DNA of 64,000 nucleotides from Sanderia malayensis (GCA_013076295.1 RQOL01000658.1:2480001-2544000); one strand, 5' to 3'. Counted from the first letter of the stretch, positions 1-12,443 are shown. Program-made: numbers and translations. Notes: generated by a model from the letters alone, not told the origin.

Positions 1-3000
1 ATCCTGCCACAAAACACCGCATTCAGCCAATGGTTACTAAGAAGCCAACCTCTCTTGTTTATTAAGATCGCTAAATTTACTATCAATGGACCTATAAATC
101 TTGGATGTTGCTTAGAGACAAGTTTCATAACAAATCAATAGCGTAATAATTTTGATTAATTGATATCAGCAGCAAGATTGCAGCTCAAAGTCCTCCCATC
201 TTTACTTATCCGAAGTGATGCTTATCAATTAATGCAACTTTGTGACGAAAATATGAATCTGTGACCATATAAAGTTATCTTGCACTAATAAAACATTAGC
301 CCGCCTACGCATAAATACATTATTTCATTAGAAAATAAGAAAATACAAATAATGGTAGATATTTTGAAACCACACTGTTTATTATTTAGCACAGTGGAGT
401 AAAGATTAACAAATTGAAAAGACTGTCAAGGAAGCAAGCGCTAATGGTTAATGGTTATTGCGGCCTTCGTTACCAAGGTGACTTTCTAAAGACCTGTTAT
501 CACAACAAACCATTGGCGGTTTGAATAGAACAAGACGGGGTGGTCGTACTCGTGACCTTGGAAATTATCAACGATAAGTTGATGAATACAAAAGCTCGTG
601 CATTTAACAAATAACAATTTCATTTCACGAATTAGAATTGTCTCTATGGGAATGTGATACGATTAGCAAAACCGGCTCACTCACTAAGAGACATGAAACT
701 AAATCAAATTTATTTGTGAGTTGAACTGAACCTGATGGGGTCCAAGTTAACCATACAGTGTTTAGACGCTAGTCTCTAATGTTACAATTATCATTTGTCT
801 CTTTGCATGCTTTCTTGATTTTTAAAGAGCTTCCTTCATTTGACAGTGGCTTACTTTGTGACATTACAAAGTCACAAATCTCTGCCAGTACAACATCGGC
901 AAAACAACTTCGCGTGGGTAGAAATTTTAAGTCATCGGAAGGTATCAAAGAATCAGATAAATTAGTAAGTTTGCGTTAGATTCACAAAATCACATGAAAC
1001 AGATAAAGTAACGTTGTCTGACACAATACGACAAAACACAGAATATACATATAGTAAACACATGAAAAAACATTGTTATCAAAGAATCTCAGTTAGCTAA
1101 TGATCTTTGGAGGTAGTTTTTGTGGGCTCAGTTCTACATATTTGTTGCTCCTTTCGAAAGCATACACTAAGGTCTGTCATGCCAGGGAATCTATTTACTT
1201 AAGCGTGGCATTACGCAAGGCCGGCAGAATTTAACATGGCCGCAGCACGATGCCGAAATGAAATATCCTGGCAGTGTTTGCACGAGGTATTCATCTCAGT
1301 GTCCTAGACAACAACATTAATTGATTGTACTGTTATTTTTGAATTTTACTTAAAATTATTATATCCGTATTAATTTTTCTACAGTATGCATACAATAATA
1401 TATATTATATAGTAATTTGTTGTTGAATGAAATTGAATTGAATTGAAGTATAAGATACATTCATCTGCAATGCCGAAAAATAAGCATTGCAAAAAATTCT
1501 TACTTTGAGAATTTGTTTGCATAATTAATTGGTGAGTAGCTACAGTAATTCATCGAATAAGCCCCCGGAGGCTCATTTGCAAAATCGAAATTCTGGCTAG
1601 ATTTTCATTCAACATCAAGCGTAGTGAAAGTTATAATATGCTGTTAATCAATGAAGTTATTGGTAAAAGCTTGCTGCTGCTTGCGATGCATTTACTGCAC
1701 AACTTCAATGTCTTGATGCATCAGAGCTCAATATTCTTGCAAATGGTTATTTGCATGAGAGCTTTTTCGAGAGGGGTTTATTCGTGGGATAGGGGCAGGG
1801 GCTCATTTCAGGACTTGCAGCATTGAAGATAACATGAATGCAAAAAGCGTACACTCACCGAAGATCAAAACGAAGGCCCAAAATACGGGAAAATGCCGCA
1901 TGTCTTGGTACACGTTGTTCCCAACAATCTTTAGTGGATAATATTATGTTACTTCTTCATTCAAAATTATATATTTATAATCTTACAGGCCTGCAAACAG
2001 ATATCTTCTTGCTTTGCAAACACTGTCAGATTAAGCAAACTGAATGCGATGGTGTTAGCGGTTCAAGTTTCACCGTGAAATAAAATATGGAACGAAGCAT
2101 GAGAGCATTTGATAACGATGTCATATGATAGGCATACTCAACAGAGATTGGACAGATTGGAAAAGCCTTGAATCCCTGTAAAGTGAAGCAAGCTGCTACA
2201 ACAATAGAATCGTATTCACTGAACTCATTCAATACAAAGTAATATTGTTATGCCAACATATGTTAATCCAATCTGATGGTATTCATGAGGTTACGTTTTG
2301 CAATGATTGAACCTTCAGGCGCGCAAAGAAATGCGCATAAGTCTTTTAATTTAAACAGAAGTCAAACACAAGATATTCTCAACCTAAACACATATTTATA
2401 ATCTACAAAAAAAACATAAGGGATCGGTACGATTACAACTCGTAATCATGATTGTTGGACCAAAGTAAACGCAAGTTCGATTTTGTTTTTCTCATCGATT
2501 TAGATTGATTTACGAGGCATATTTTCCATCGTTTGTATCAAGGCGTGGTAAAAATTGGACATCTGAGAGAAGAAGAAGGTTCCTCCTTATCAACGTTGCT
2601 AGCAGCGCAGCACAAAACTAATAAACATCGTTGCTTTTGACTTCGAAGTGGTCAATTGAAAACAAAGGTTAATCCATTTTCAATTTCCAAATTGTATTAC
2701 TAGCATTGTTTCACAATCAAACAACAAGAATTCTAGAATCGCTGAAAATTTTTACGAGGCAAAGAGTTATCTGCATTTGGCTGTGTGAACAGCACGTACT
2801 TGCTCGCTGTCAATTAAAATTTGCTACGCATGCGTGGGTCTTAATCTCGTACGATTTCTCAAAGATATTTCTGGAGAAATTCTCGCACGCGAGCCGCTAC
2901 TGTTGAACAAGTAATTGTTAAAACTGGATGCTCCAAAACTGGAGTCATGGTGTCACTTTTGATTAAAATATTGAAAAGCGTATTGTCGATATGTTATTAC

Positions 3001-5797
3001 GAACTGTTCCATCTGACCCTAGCCTTTCATATGACTGGAAATCATGTAACACAAAAACGCCAGGCCGCTTTGAATTGTGACATCGAATTCAAAGCATCTG
3101 TGGATACATGGTCAGCTTAAACCGGTTTAAAAAACAAGTTTAAACTTGAATAATGACAAGAAATTCAAAGAAAACAAGGATTTGAAATTCGGAGGAACAA
3201 AGCATTTCAACCTTGTATGCGGGCGATAAGAAAATAGGGTCCGCCCCAAACTGAATTTTTGGTTCAATTTGGCGTAATGACGTTGCAAAAATGGCCAGAG
3301 CAGAATTTTGAGACTTTTGTCTGTTGGCAAAGAACATTATCACGAACAACTAGTTTTGAAACGTTTGCAAAATGAGCAAAAATGTCGTACTAATGGTAAT
3401 GGTGGCATCCGCCATCTCAAAATCTGAAGAGAAATTTCAACTTGTTTGACAGAAATTGATTGTTTGTGTTCGAAAGCGATTTGCAACGTTTCTTGGGAAT
3501 TCTGTAATTTCAATTTTTTATTCCAAGAATAAATGAAAAATCACCCGAAAAAGCAAATGCTCGAAATAATGGACAGTCGCAATGGTGAATGTTAATTGCG
3601 AGTTGGTAGCATCTGGAAACATGAGTTACAAAATTAAGGCTTTTGGATGCAAAGGAAAAAATAATATCATGGTTCAAAAACAATTGTGACAAGCAGACAA
3701 ATTTCTAGAACATAATTATGTAACATGAACTAGCGAACAATACTTGTAATAAACGTATTGACAATTAAAAGCAACTCAATCAAGATAGTTTGACAAATAC
3801 CAAGATAAAATAATATGGACGAAATAATGTAAATTCATCTTGAGTATAACTGTGTTAGATAAGAAATATTAAATTAGTAGGCCAAATTGCTCACCAATGA
3901 AGAGAATGGCAATACCAGAGTAAAAATACGAGAACGGAAGAAGTGACACCATGCTTCTGACCAGCATCAGCAATTTAAAACAGTGCACTCCAAACAAATG
4001 TGCTTGGAGTTTGCAAGAACTACAATGGTGTTCAAGATGTTTGTAGCCAAGATTTCTTTTAAAATTCGTCAAATTAAATCAGAGTTGGTTTCAAAGGAAG
4101 AAAATCAACTGAGTCGTATATTGTCTCCGATCAATGGCTAATGTCAGGGGGAGATAAACAATTAGCAATTCGAAGGCATTGGATTGAAAACAAAAATGCA
4201 TCAAACAGTTGCCATTGATACGGATAATTGAAAACAAAAGGTATTCTAAAAAACTGCTCATCCAGATAAGTAGACTCCATACAAATACCGTATTTCCTCT
4301 ATTAAGCGCCCACCCTCTATTAACCGCCCCCCTCCAATAAGCGCCCATCCTAAAATCAAAAAGTGTGAAATAAGCGCCCCCCTCTATTAACCGCCCAGGG
4401 CGGTTAATAGAGTTCTTACATTTTCACTATTTGGTTCAAATAATAGCGTAGAAACATGTGAATAGACATCAATTCCTTTCTGTTATCAATGGCAACATAA
4501 GCAAGTAGTTTAAGACCAAAGTTAGTCATTATATCTTAAGGAAAATATCCCTTTTTAATGTTTGTCAATTCAATGTCCATGTGTGCGGCTTTACCATGCT
4601 GTCGCTTCTTCATTTCTTCTAAAAAAATGCTAACATAGCATTTTTTGATGCTAACGTATGTCAATGAATAGCAATCGGCACTTTGTTATTATTGATTATT
4701 GTTATATACTATTATTGTTAATATAAGAATATTGTTTTGTTCTTGAAGATGCTCGATTTTAAAATTTTAGGACTATGAAATAACCGCCCCCCTCCAATAA
4801 CCGCCCCCCTCTAATAAGCGCCCACCCAATTTTGCGAAATATTTAATAAGCGCCCGGGCGCTTAATAGAGGAAATACGGTACATCAACTCCCTGTCACAT
4901 CAAATGCAAAGTATGCACTGTGAAGTGATTTACGACGTCAAATAATTATGTATTGCATGCTTAATGACGACACCTAACCAGACAATCTCATCTGTGAATG
5001 TCTGATCATGCATTCAAGACATGGCTGCAAGCAGTATTTAAGACGCTCAACAACCCTCCAATGCGATAAAGAGATCACTTGAGAGAGCTTTCATTTGCTC
5101 AGCTCGGGGTAGGGTATGGTCGTTTGAAATCACAAGAGTATAATATTTCATAAGTTACAATGGAAATAGCCTTCATTGCACTGCAGACCACACTTGACTC
5201 GTGTTTAGGGATGCTACGCCAAAACAAAGGGCGTGGGTGGTTCTAAAGAAATACACCAACATAGCAGAGATGTCAACTTTAATTGCATTTACAAGTACAT
5301 GCGTAAAGCCACGTGACGTTTTTCCCCAACTGGATGCAAGAACGAGGTCGATTGCAGAATGTGCCCCATGTTGTTGCTTTGTTCAAAGTCCTCCTACGCC
5401 TCCCCCAAACAAAATATTTGGGGTAACCTCGCTCGCAGTATCCAATACGAGGTGATAATTTGACCTGCTCTTGATGACAGACCAACCACGTTGCTAGAAT
5501 TGGATAATTCAAATGACTGGATTGCTTTATTGTAAACTTATTAAACTCTAAATATCTTTGCCGAAATCAATGAAAGTGTTGAATATAATACATATCTAAA
5601 CAACATACAGTGAAGAGCTTGATTCTATCATAAGAATATATCAAGCAACATCATATAAACATGAATTAGATGGTTCTAGGATTAAGTAAATACTAAGCTG
5701 TGCAAGTCATCCATGTCAAACTTATTTATATTTCTACTGTTTCAATCAAATGCAAGTCTGTATTGCCTTGGCTGGCCATTGTTCGCATGCAAACCTT
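1..5797. other. Gene-poor AT-rich intergenic DNA
   Basis: No exon chain, domain or conserved protein could be recognised on either strand. Open frames here are short (60-85 codons), lack recognisable domains and look like chance. The only clear structure is the inverted-repeat element at 4286-4881. A somewhat GC-richer patch around 5290-5450 has open frames on both strands but no protein that I recognise. Distal regulatory sequence or UTR of the neighbouring receptor gene could be present but cannot be seen. Confidence 0.6.
4286..4881. mobile_element. MITE-like element with long terminal inverted repeats and CGCCC clusters
   Basis: The left end TACCGTATTTCCTCTATTAA is matched in inverted orientation by the right end TTAATAGAGGAAATACGGTA. 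Inside each end are runs of TAAGCGCCC or TAACCGCCC motifs in direct orientation, plus an internal inverted copy (GGGCGGTTAATAGAG) near 4399. No transposase frame lies between the ends, so it looks non-autonomous. The outermost TA could be the target-site duplication, which would suggest a Tc1/mariner-type element, but the class is not certain. Confidence 0.75.
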
Positions 5798-6901
5798 TCA
5801 AGCTTTGTCTGAAATTTTCTCAATAACTGATATCCTGAGGCTAGCACCAGCCTCTGCGAAGCCGGTCCTCTTCGCATTCTGCAAACCAAAGCTCCCGGCA
5901 TGCATTGCAAGTCCATTGCCATGACATTGTGCTGTTAATTGTTTCTTTCTGGTGAAAGACAGCCTCGGTCTGGCGGGTATTACGTCATTGCTGAGCTGTA
6001 GAGTTCTTTTCAGCTGTCTGTTTTTGCCTAATACCACAACTGCGTTTAAAACAGAGTTGGCAAATAGCATGTTGTAAGACCAGATATTTAATACCACCAA
6101 AGTTGTACCATCCAAATACTCATAGCAAAATGACCTAAGGAAATTCGTTACCACGAACGGTCCGTAACAAATGTTTAGTACCACGAGGATCCATGAGACC
6201 TTCTTAGCAACTAACAAGTTGATTTTAGGTCGCTTTTTCGTTGAATGGTCGCTCCAAACAACGCTAGTGCGGACATGTCTGTTCACCCTTCTCCAAGCAT
6301 TTAAATACAGGAACACAACAGAGCCAAGCACAACGATATCCATCACAGTAAGCGTGCCACATACAATGGGATATATGTCATATAATGTCCCTAATGTTGT
6401 CGATATTGCAACGGATAATGAAACGATGATGCTCAGGCTATAGATCACAGCTCTGTAACGTTGCGTTTGAAACAATGCAGGTGGATATGAGGATTTAATG
6501 TGAAGGTAACGATCTACTGCTATCATGCCGGTTGTGCGACCAGACGTGCCAGCAAAGAACGCAGCTATGAATTGACATGCGAGCTCGAGTTCGCAATGGC
6601 AACTGCTTGGATAAACAATAAGAATAACTGAAAATAATGGCAGGGCAATGACACCAACAAGAAAATCCGAAACGGCCAGTATGCTTAGTAACCTGCGAAA
6701 GTTTTGTGGAAATGAATAATTGCGTTTCAAGTGAATAAGAAGAGCAATGTTCGAGGAGACAGCCAGCGGAATGAGTGCAAGGCTTACCAGGCCAATTGCA
6801 AGCAAATGCCATTCACCAATCAATTGTCTTTTGGATAGAAAGGTGTAGCAGTTAATCTTTTCGAAGCAAAATGTTGTGTTGTTCTGCATTGGAAAATGCA
6901 T
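5798..6901 (-). CDS. Rhodopsin-family (class A) orphan G-protein-coupled receptor
   Basis: Intronless 367-residue seven-helix receptor, expected in the plasma membrane and coupled to heterotrimeric G proteins. The N-terminus has a glycosylation sequon (NNTT). Helix 1 holds SSNIALL (~49-55) and helix 2 the LAVSD motif (~75-79). The DRY motif of helix 3 is intact (DRYLHI, 130-135). Helix 6 has CYGP in place of CWxP, and helix 7 has NSVLN instead of NPxxY. A basic cytoplasmic tail contains RPRLSFTRKK. The degenerate helix 7 and lack of introns resemble the expanded single-exon orphan receptors of cnidarians. Ligand cannot be inferred. The start is the first ATG in frame and leaves a plausible short extracellular N-terminus. 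Confidence 0.9.
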   Translation of the reverse strand: MHFPMQNNTTFCFEKINCYTFLSKRQLIGEWHLLAIGLVSLALIPLAVSSNIALLIHLKRNYSFPQNFRRLLSILAVSDFLVGVIALPLFSVILIVYPSSCHCELELACQFIAAFFAGTSGRTTGMIAVDRYLHIKSSYPPALFQTQRYRAVIYSLSIIVSLSVAISTTLGTLYDIYPIVCGTLTVMDIVVLGSVVFLYLNAWRRVNRHVRTSVVWSDHSTKKRPKINLLVAKKVSWILVVLNICYGPFVVTNFLRSFCYEYLDGTTLVVLNIWSYNMLFANSVLNAVVVLGKNRQLKRTLQLSNDVIPARPRLSFTRKKQLTAQCHGNGLAMHAGSFGLQNAKRTGFAEAGASLRISVIEKISDKA

Positions 6902-8564
6902 TTTTCAAAATGTTTGTCTTTTGTATATCTTTCCTCTTCGGTCCAAATGACGTGATAGATCAACCTTCTTCTCACTGATAACAACGTTATTCAAAATAGG
7001 CGAACAATCTCGCGAGAAAATATTTCAAATATCAAATGAATAAAAATCTTTCATCTTATAATAACAAGAAAACTCCAATTCTACTTTCATGATAGTTCAC
7101 ACAAGTCTTATCCCTCAAGAACTTAAAATCATAATGAAATATTTGAGCCACTTACGCAAGCTCAAAAGTGGTGTTTAATTTGTTCAAACACGCGGTCAAT
7201 TTTCAATTAGTTTCTGAAGTAAAATCAACATGAACTGCAAAAAGGCATCCTTGGTGAAATTTCTAATGTACACATGATTAGTTTCCAGTTCTTATGCTTT
7301 CATCCACATTAAATCAAGAGGAAGTTTACGCTTGTGTCAACTTTTTAATCAGCAAACTGCTTTGCATCTGGCATTAACAGAAATGAAAGATCATTCATTG
7401 GTTAATAGACGACGACCTAGCTATCACCAGCAGCACTTTACATTACAATTACTGAGGACATCCCTAATTTCTCTTTTTACAAGCATCAATAAACAAAGCG
7501 GTCATTTAAATGCCACTTGAAAAGCAGATGTTTCCAAAGCAACTAGTTTGTCACATGGTGTGCTATGATGTTATCATTATCATTAACTGAAGTTTATATA
7601 CAGCACATGTTATCATATAACACGTATAAGTTATCACACATAGATGTCCATATAAAATTATAATATATAAATATATATAGGAGTATAAAGACCCGTGTGA
7701 AAAAAACATGGGTCTTCATACCCAATTCGGTTTTAGTTCCAAATATTTTTTAACTTAAGCGATGTTGTCTTTCTCCATTTAAATAAATACGAAGCACCCG
7801 TGAACAAAGCGATCATTCAAGCGAAGACCGATAGAAATATCTTACAAAACCGGAGGATAAATTAAATCATCTAAAAAGTTTGACGTAAGCTTGAAGTGCA
7901 TCAGATTCTCCAGTCATGAAGCAAAAACTGGGAACTCGAAACTTCCCCTACAATATCCTGTTTCTCCCTGAATTTGGCTGCATTATGATAGGAAAATAAA
8001 ACAAAGCTCTTTTTATTGAGTCGACAAATCATCAGAGCAATTCATAAACTCGTTGCAATACAAATAGCATTGGCGAGATGTCTCACACTTTCTTCCAAGT
8101 CAAAAGTGGTTTGCAGAAAATTCATCTTGCTTTCAACCAAGTCTGTTTGTTAAACAATCAATACGAAAAATCTCACGAGTAATCAAAGAGAAATTGATGG
8201 AAGCTGTTTTGACACGAAATAAATCCAAGTTTGCATTTCAAATAGAACGAAAGCTCAACATTCAATTATCTGAAATGAGCTTTCAAATAAAAAAGCCAAG
8301 AAATTGGGTAAACGTCACGGTTTGAATAAAAATAGCTTCACCAATTTGCAATTGCTCTATGCAAAACTGCTTCAATCTCTTTGAACTTACGACAAGCTAT
8401 TTCCAGAAGACTTTTTCAGCTGCGTAAAAACAAGCACTATTTTTTCAACCTGAAAGGCGAGAAGATATCATATTTCATAAAATATCTGCTCTTCCAGCTT
8501 TCGTCTTCCTGTCAATTCCAATTTTTCCACTGTAAACAATATAGATGGAATCTTCGAATTGCAA
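6902..8564. other. Intergenic region with no recognised gene
   Basis: Sits between the GPCR start and the stop of the glycosyltransferase-like gene, so it should contain the receptor's promoter and the other gene's 3' UTR. An imperfect hairpin at 7684-7720 pairs AAGACCC with GGGTCTT around an A-rich loop, next to a TA-rich stretch. No coding exon could be supported. Confidence 0.5.
7684..7720. repeat. Intergenic hairpin
   Basis: Left arm TATAAAGACCC pairs with right arm GGGTCTTCATA with one mismatch, separated by a loop containing seven adenines. It follows TATA-rich sequence. Whether it is transcribed is unknown. Confidence 0.45.
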
Positions 8565-9809
8565 TCAACGACTTCTACAGTTGGTGAGGGCATCAACCTT
8601 GTTCATTATCCAATTCCGTAGAATAGAAAAATTCATTGTTGAATTTTCCCCATAATGCAACTTCAATGGATGAATAAAGTTAATCTCTTCATTGTAAAGA
8701 GTCCAGAGATATCTGCCGTCCGTCACAGGTTCCTCTCCGACGCGTCCGGGTAAATAATATCCGGTCAAGCTTTCAAAATGTTCCACGCGGTCCAGAAAGC
8801 GGAATATAGTCGGTACTGCAATCTCTAGAAACACTTCATGCTTACTGAAGACAGACGAAAGTAAACTAAATCCATTGGCAAATCGTTTCGGAACATAAAA
8901 CACATCCGACCGCCCCCGGTGACATCGGTATCGTCCGGCTCCGTTTACTCTTAAATTCCGGAGCATTTCGGTGACGAAAATGGCGTCATCTTCATTGTCC
9001 TCCTCCATGAATGCTATCTCATCAAACGCCATTTGACAATTCTCTTTGCCCCACCGTGATCTCCACCAATACCACTGCGCAGGAGGCTTAAATCTTCCAA
9101 CTTGCACTGGTTGTTTTGGTCCTTCCCATAGCAACTCAGTATTCAAATTGACCAAGGTCCAGAAATTCAACAGAACATCGTCCATAAGAAAGAAATAGCC
9201 GGTGTAATTTCTGTGTTTGAACATTGCCTCTTCCATACATTCGTAAGCGAAATAGCCTTTGTGTATGGGCAGTCTGTTAACTGGGTATTGCTTACTTGAT
9301 TCAGGGCCGCATATATAGATATTAGGGAACGCGCGCTGGTAAAGGGAGAGAAGGATCGGCATACTGTCGTACAATGCAAAGTTAAATGTTATTACCAGCA
9401 GTATATCCTGGAACTTGTGACGTAAGCAAATGTCAGAACGAGGCTTTCGTGTTGGGCTGCTCGTGAAACGATCGCACATGAATAAATATGAACCTGAAGG
9501 AAAAAGATCAAATTACGTGCAGCTTTATTTCTAAAAGAGACTTTATAATAGACTTATTAAGCATCAAAAATGCAAGATGAAGTTAAATCGCACGTTTTGA
9601 TTCTTGCAATGTTCATAAAAGGTTCATTAAAGTTGATTAACGATGAAAAGATAAAATGGATAGCGGTCGCTTTCAAAAAAGAGTCTCAAACATTTAAAAT
9701 AAGAAATCTCTGATTATTTACCTGAATATTGAAGCATGACGTAAATAAAAAGATGTACAAGAACTAACAGAAGGAGAAATTTTTTCTTCTGCCCATAATT
9801 ATCCGCCAT
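8565..9809 (-). CDS. Type II membrane protein with a glycosyltransferase-like luminal domain
   Basis: Two exons, 9722-9809 and 8565-9493, joined in phase 1, give 338 residues. The first exon codes for a short basic cytoplasmic stub (MADNYGQKKKF) followed by a hydrophobic anchor, the usual layout of Golgi type II enzymes. The large exon contains LLVITFNFALYDS, FPNIYICGPES and a DD pair in FFLMDDVLLNFW (about 134-135), reminiscent of the metal-binding acidic motif of nucleotide-sugar transferases, then a Trp-rich segment (QWYWWRSRW). I recall similar uncharacterised invertebrate proteins and a loose resemblance to the STELLO/DUF288 group, but the assignment is tentative. Donor, acceptor and reaction are unknown. 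Likely site is the Golgi lumen. Confidence 0.75.
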
Positions 9810-10319
9810 TATTGATGAATTAACCAATCATCCATGTAAACACGCACGAAATTCTCGATTAATATCTGCGTCACAAAACAATTATAAAATCAAAGATAAA
9901 ACGAACGTTTCCATTAATCGCACATAATCACCAGCGTTAAACAGAAAACAATCTTCCTATATACTATAATCCAATTTGATTTTCAGACTATGCTATCCGG
10001 CTTCTAGTCTGATTAAAGCATTATATTTCGTGTGATATTATTTGTTGCTTTGTTCAGTGCTTATTCAGTGAGTTGCTCACAACATTTTGATGATCTGTTG
10101 CTGCTAATGAATTTTGAAGCAATCTTCAAATCAAAGCGCATTGTTATGGTATATTAGTGCAGGTGGCTCTGATATGAGCCATTCCAACTAATAACTGGTA
10201 GAAAGCAGGTTGTAGCTTGATCTCCATTCAATATCAACTGAAACACAACCTCTGGTTATATGAGCAACTAAAACACTAATCGATAATTTTGTGTAGATAT
10301 ACAACTGAGCATACCTGGA
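9810..10319. other. Intergenic region with no recognised gene
   Basis: Lies upstream of the glycosyltransferase-like gene and downstream of OXLD1, both on the minus strand. AT-rich. No exon or repeat could be supported. Confidence 0.5.
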
Positions 10320-10848
10320 CTATTTTTTCATTTTGAATTCCATTTTGAGAAATGCTTTGAGATTTTCATCAGGAACATTATCAAGTGCTTTTTCTGCTAA
10401 TTTGCCACCATCTTTGTGATAATTGAGTAATTCTTCAGCATACACCAACCACACACACTTCTGACACCCAGTCATGCAACACAATCCTTCAGGTGGGGGG
10501 CTGGGTGGGCCCAGGGGGGAATTGTTCTTGTCTGGGCCAGTGGAATCTTTGTCCCTTCTGGCAGCATCTACTGAAACTGAATGAAACACGATATTTATAA
10601 ACGTTAATGATGAAACGTAACACTTGAAAAAATGATAATGGTATGGTTGGTAAAAAGAGCCACCACGGAAAGACGACATTCTTGACATTCTTCTTGCAAT
10701 TTTATCAATCAAAATTACAAAATAAAAAAGCAAATAAAATTTACTCTAACTTAGAAAATTTTCAGAAATACTTACATTTTAGTCGCATGTTTTTCATCCA
10801 TTGAGCTTTGGCGAAGGCGTGGACAAGACCACGTGACTTGGTAGACAT
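10320..10848 (-). CDS. OXLD1: Oxidoreductase-like domain-containing protein 1
   Basis: Two exons, 10776-10848 and 10320-10570 (phase 1 junction), encode 107 residues. The N-terminus (MSTKSRGLVHAFAKAQW) is basic and amphipathic, as expected for mitochondrial import. The C-terminal half is the oxidoreductase-like N-terminal domain: a proline-rich lead-in (PPSPPPEGLCC), the cysteine pattern CCMTGCQKCVW, then EELLNYHKDGG and LKAFLKMEF. The family is small and mitochondrial, and its biochemical role is poorly defined. The start was chosen because it keeps the frame open through the exon junction; a longer frame from further upstream stops before the domain. It lies head-to-head with CCDC137, with 387 bp between start codons. 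Confidence 0.88.
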
Positions 10849-11235
10849 CCGACTTGTGTTGTGTGCACACGTGTTCTGTTCAACCTTCGAATAATGCCAA
10901 AAACCTCAGTAAATATCTTGATTTTCCTTGTTATATGTGAAAAGACTACCAAGCAAGACAAAGCAAAGCGAAGGACGCATACCACTTACTTTGCTGCCTT
11001 TTATTGAAGGCTTTATTTACTGCAATTAACTGTGCGTTCGGAGGCCTTGATATAAATTTGAAGAATGGGTGTGTGAAACTTGCATACGAGGCCTTTTTCG
11101 CTTACCTCGCTTTAAACTTCATTCAGCTCAATTTGTCCACGTGCTCAAATTAAAAGTTGTTTTCAAGAAAATGGCTCTTTTGAAACTGTGAGATGAAGAT
11201 AGTTGTGAGAGGATTGTTGACAAATATATTACGCA
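10849..11235. promoter_or_regulatory. Probable bidirectional promoter of OXLD1 and CCDC137
   Basis: 387 bp separate two divergent start codons, so both promoters and 5' UTRs must share this interval. No defined core element such as a canonical TATA box is obvious. An E-box-like CACGTG is present around 11140 (CCACGTGC), and another CACGTG lies within the first OXLD1 exon. The function is inferred from gene geometry only. Confidence 0.5.
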
Positions 11236-12423
11236 ATGGGAAGAATAGGAAGACAAAGAAAGTTTAAAAGTGTAGATCCATCTCATGGGTTTTCGCAAGA
11301 AACTGATAGGTAAGAATGATTTTAATGGTAGACGTAATCTTTGTTGGGTCTGCTGCTGAGAGAGAGCCTAAGCCTAAAAAAACGACAAATTGATAATTTT
11401 TATTTGTTATTTTGCGGCCATAGTAAGTATGATCTTGCGCCAAAAGACCACGATATTCAATCTAGAATACCACGAAAGATGAAAAGGCTTCTGTCGGCGA
11501 GCAAAGTTTCAATAAGGAAGGACACTAGGCAGAGTAAATTGGATAAATCCAAAAGAAAGGCGGTGAAAAGGAAAGAGAAGGAAGCTTTTAGAATTAAACC
11601 TGGCGAAAGTAGAAAAGAGTTCTTTAATAGGCTTGATAATCAAGTGGAAACAGCATTAAATAAAGCCATGATGAAGACAAAAACATTGAGTGAACGAAGG
11701 AAAAGGTTAACACTGCCAATTTTTTCTCTTTCATTTTGTACTTGTCCTTGTGTTGTTATTCAAGACTTGATAGAGCTTTACAAAATTTGTTGACATTATT
11801 CATTATTCATTATTTATATTCAACTGGGATTTGAATTTGATGATGTATTTGATTTTTTAGTCATTTGAAGAAAAGGGATGAGAAACGCAAACAAAAGAAG
11901 AAAAAGAATTTATTCATGCATGGCGAAATTAGTCAAAAAGTGAACAACGGTATGGTCAATTAACATTTTTGGAGGTGTGGTATCAACTGTGAATTATTTG
12001 ATTATTTCTGATAATGTGTTTTGCAGATAAACAAGAAGAAAGTGTTACAGATCATGTGAAGTTTGGAGAGGTTGTTAATGAACCACCACAAATATCAGCA
12101 AAACCAAGAAAAGCAAAAACTAAGCAAGTAAGTTTTCTTAAAATCTAAATACCAATAAATGTATAGAATTCATACAGTGTTTCATTTACTCATAAGATCT
12201 GTATTTCTAGGTGGCAGTTTCCACAATGAAACTTGCGGCAGTTCTAAGTAGTAAAAGTGAAGATAAATGTGATGCCAGTGAAGATACAAAATGGACCAGC
12301 GAATTATCAACAATTGCTAACGATAAGAGACTTCTCGAGGAAGAACGAAATAAAGCTATTTCCGAGTATAGAAAACTTAAACATCGCAAAAGGAACTCTA
12401 AATTTCCAATGCCAAAAATTTAG
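11236..12423 (+). CDS. CCDC137: Coiled-coil domain-containing protein 137
   Basis: Five exons (11236-11309, 11424-11705, 11861-11949, 12027-12127, 12211-12423) give 252 residues with all phases closing. The protein is very rich in lysine and arginine, typical of a nucleolar protein. Family landmarks are IPRKMKRLL, the KPGESRKEFFNRLD segment, the hallmark VKFGEVVNEPPQIS, and the C-terminal LLEEERNKAISEYRKLKHR, which matches the vertebrate ending. Mammalian CCDC137 is a nucleolar, chromosome-periphery-associated protein with RNA-binding properties; the role here is inferred from that. An AATAAA at 12594-12599 could be its polyadenylation signal, which would make its 3' UTR reach the DRC3 stop codon on the opposite strand. 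Confidence 0.9.
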
Positions 12424-12443
12424 CTTTTTGCAAATGGATTTGT

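Noticed and set aside
5201..5512. Overlapping ORFs on both strands at 5.2-5.5 kb
   Set aside because: No domain, no splice partner and both strands open in the same GC-richer patch; possibly decayed repeat.
6171..6443. Plus-strand ORF of 90 codons
   Set aside because: Antisense to the GPCR coding sequence.
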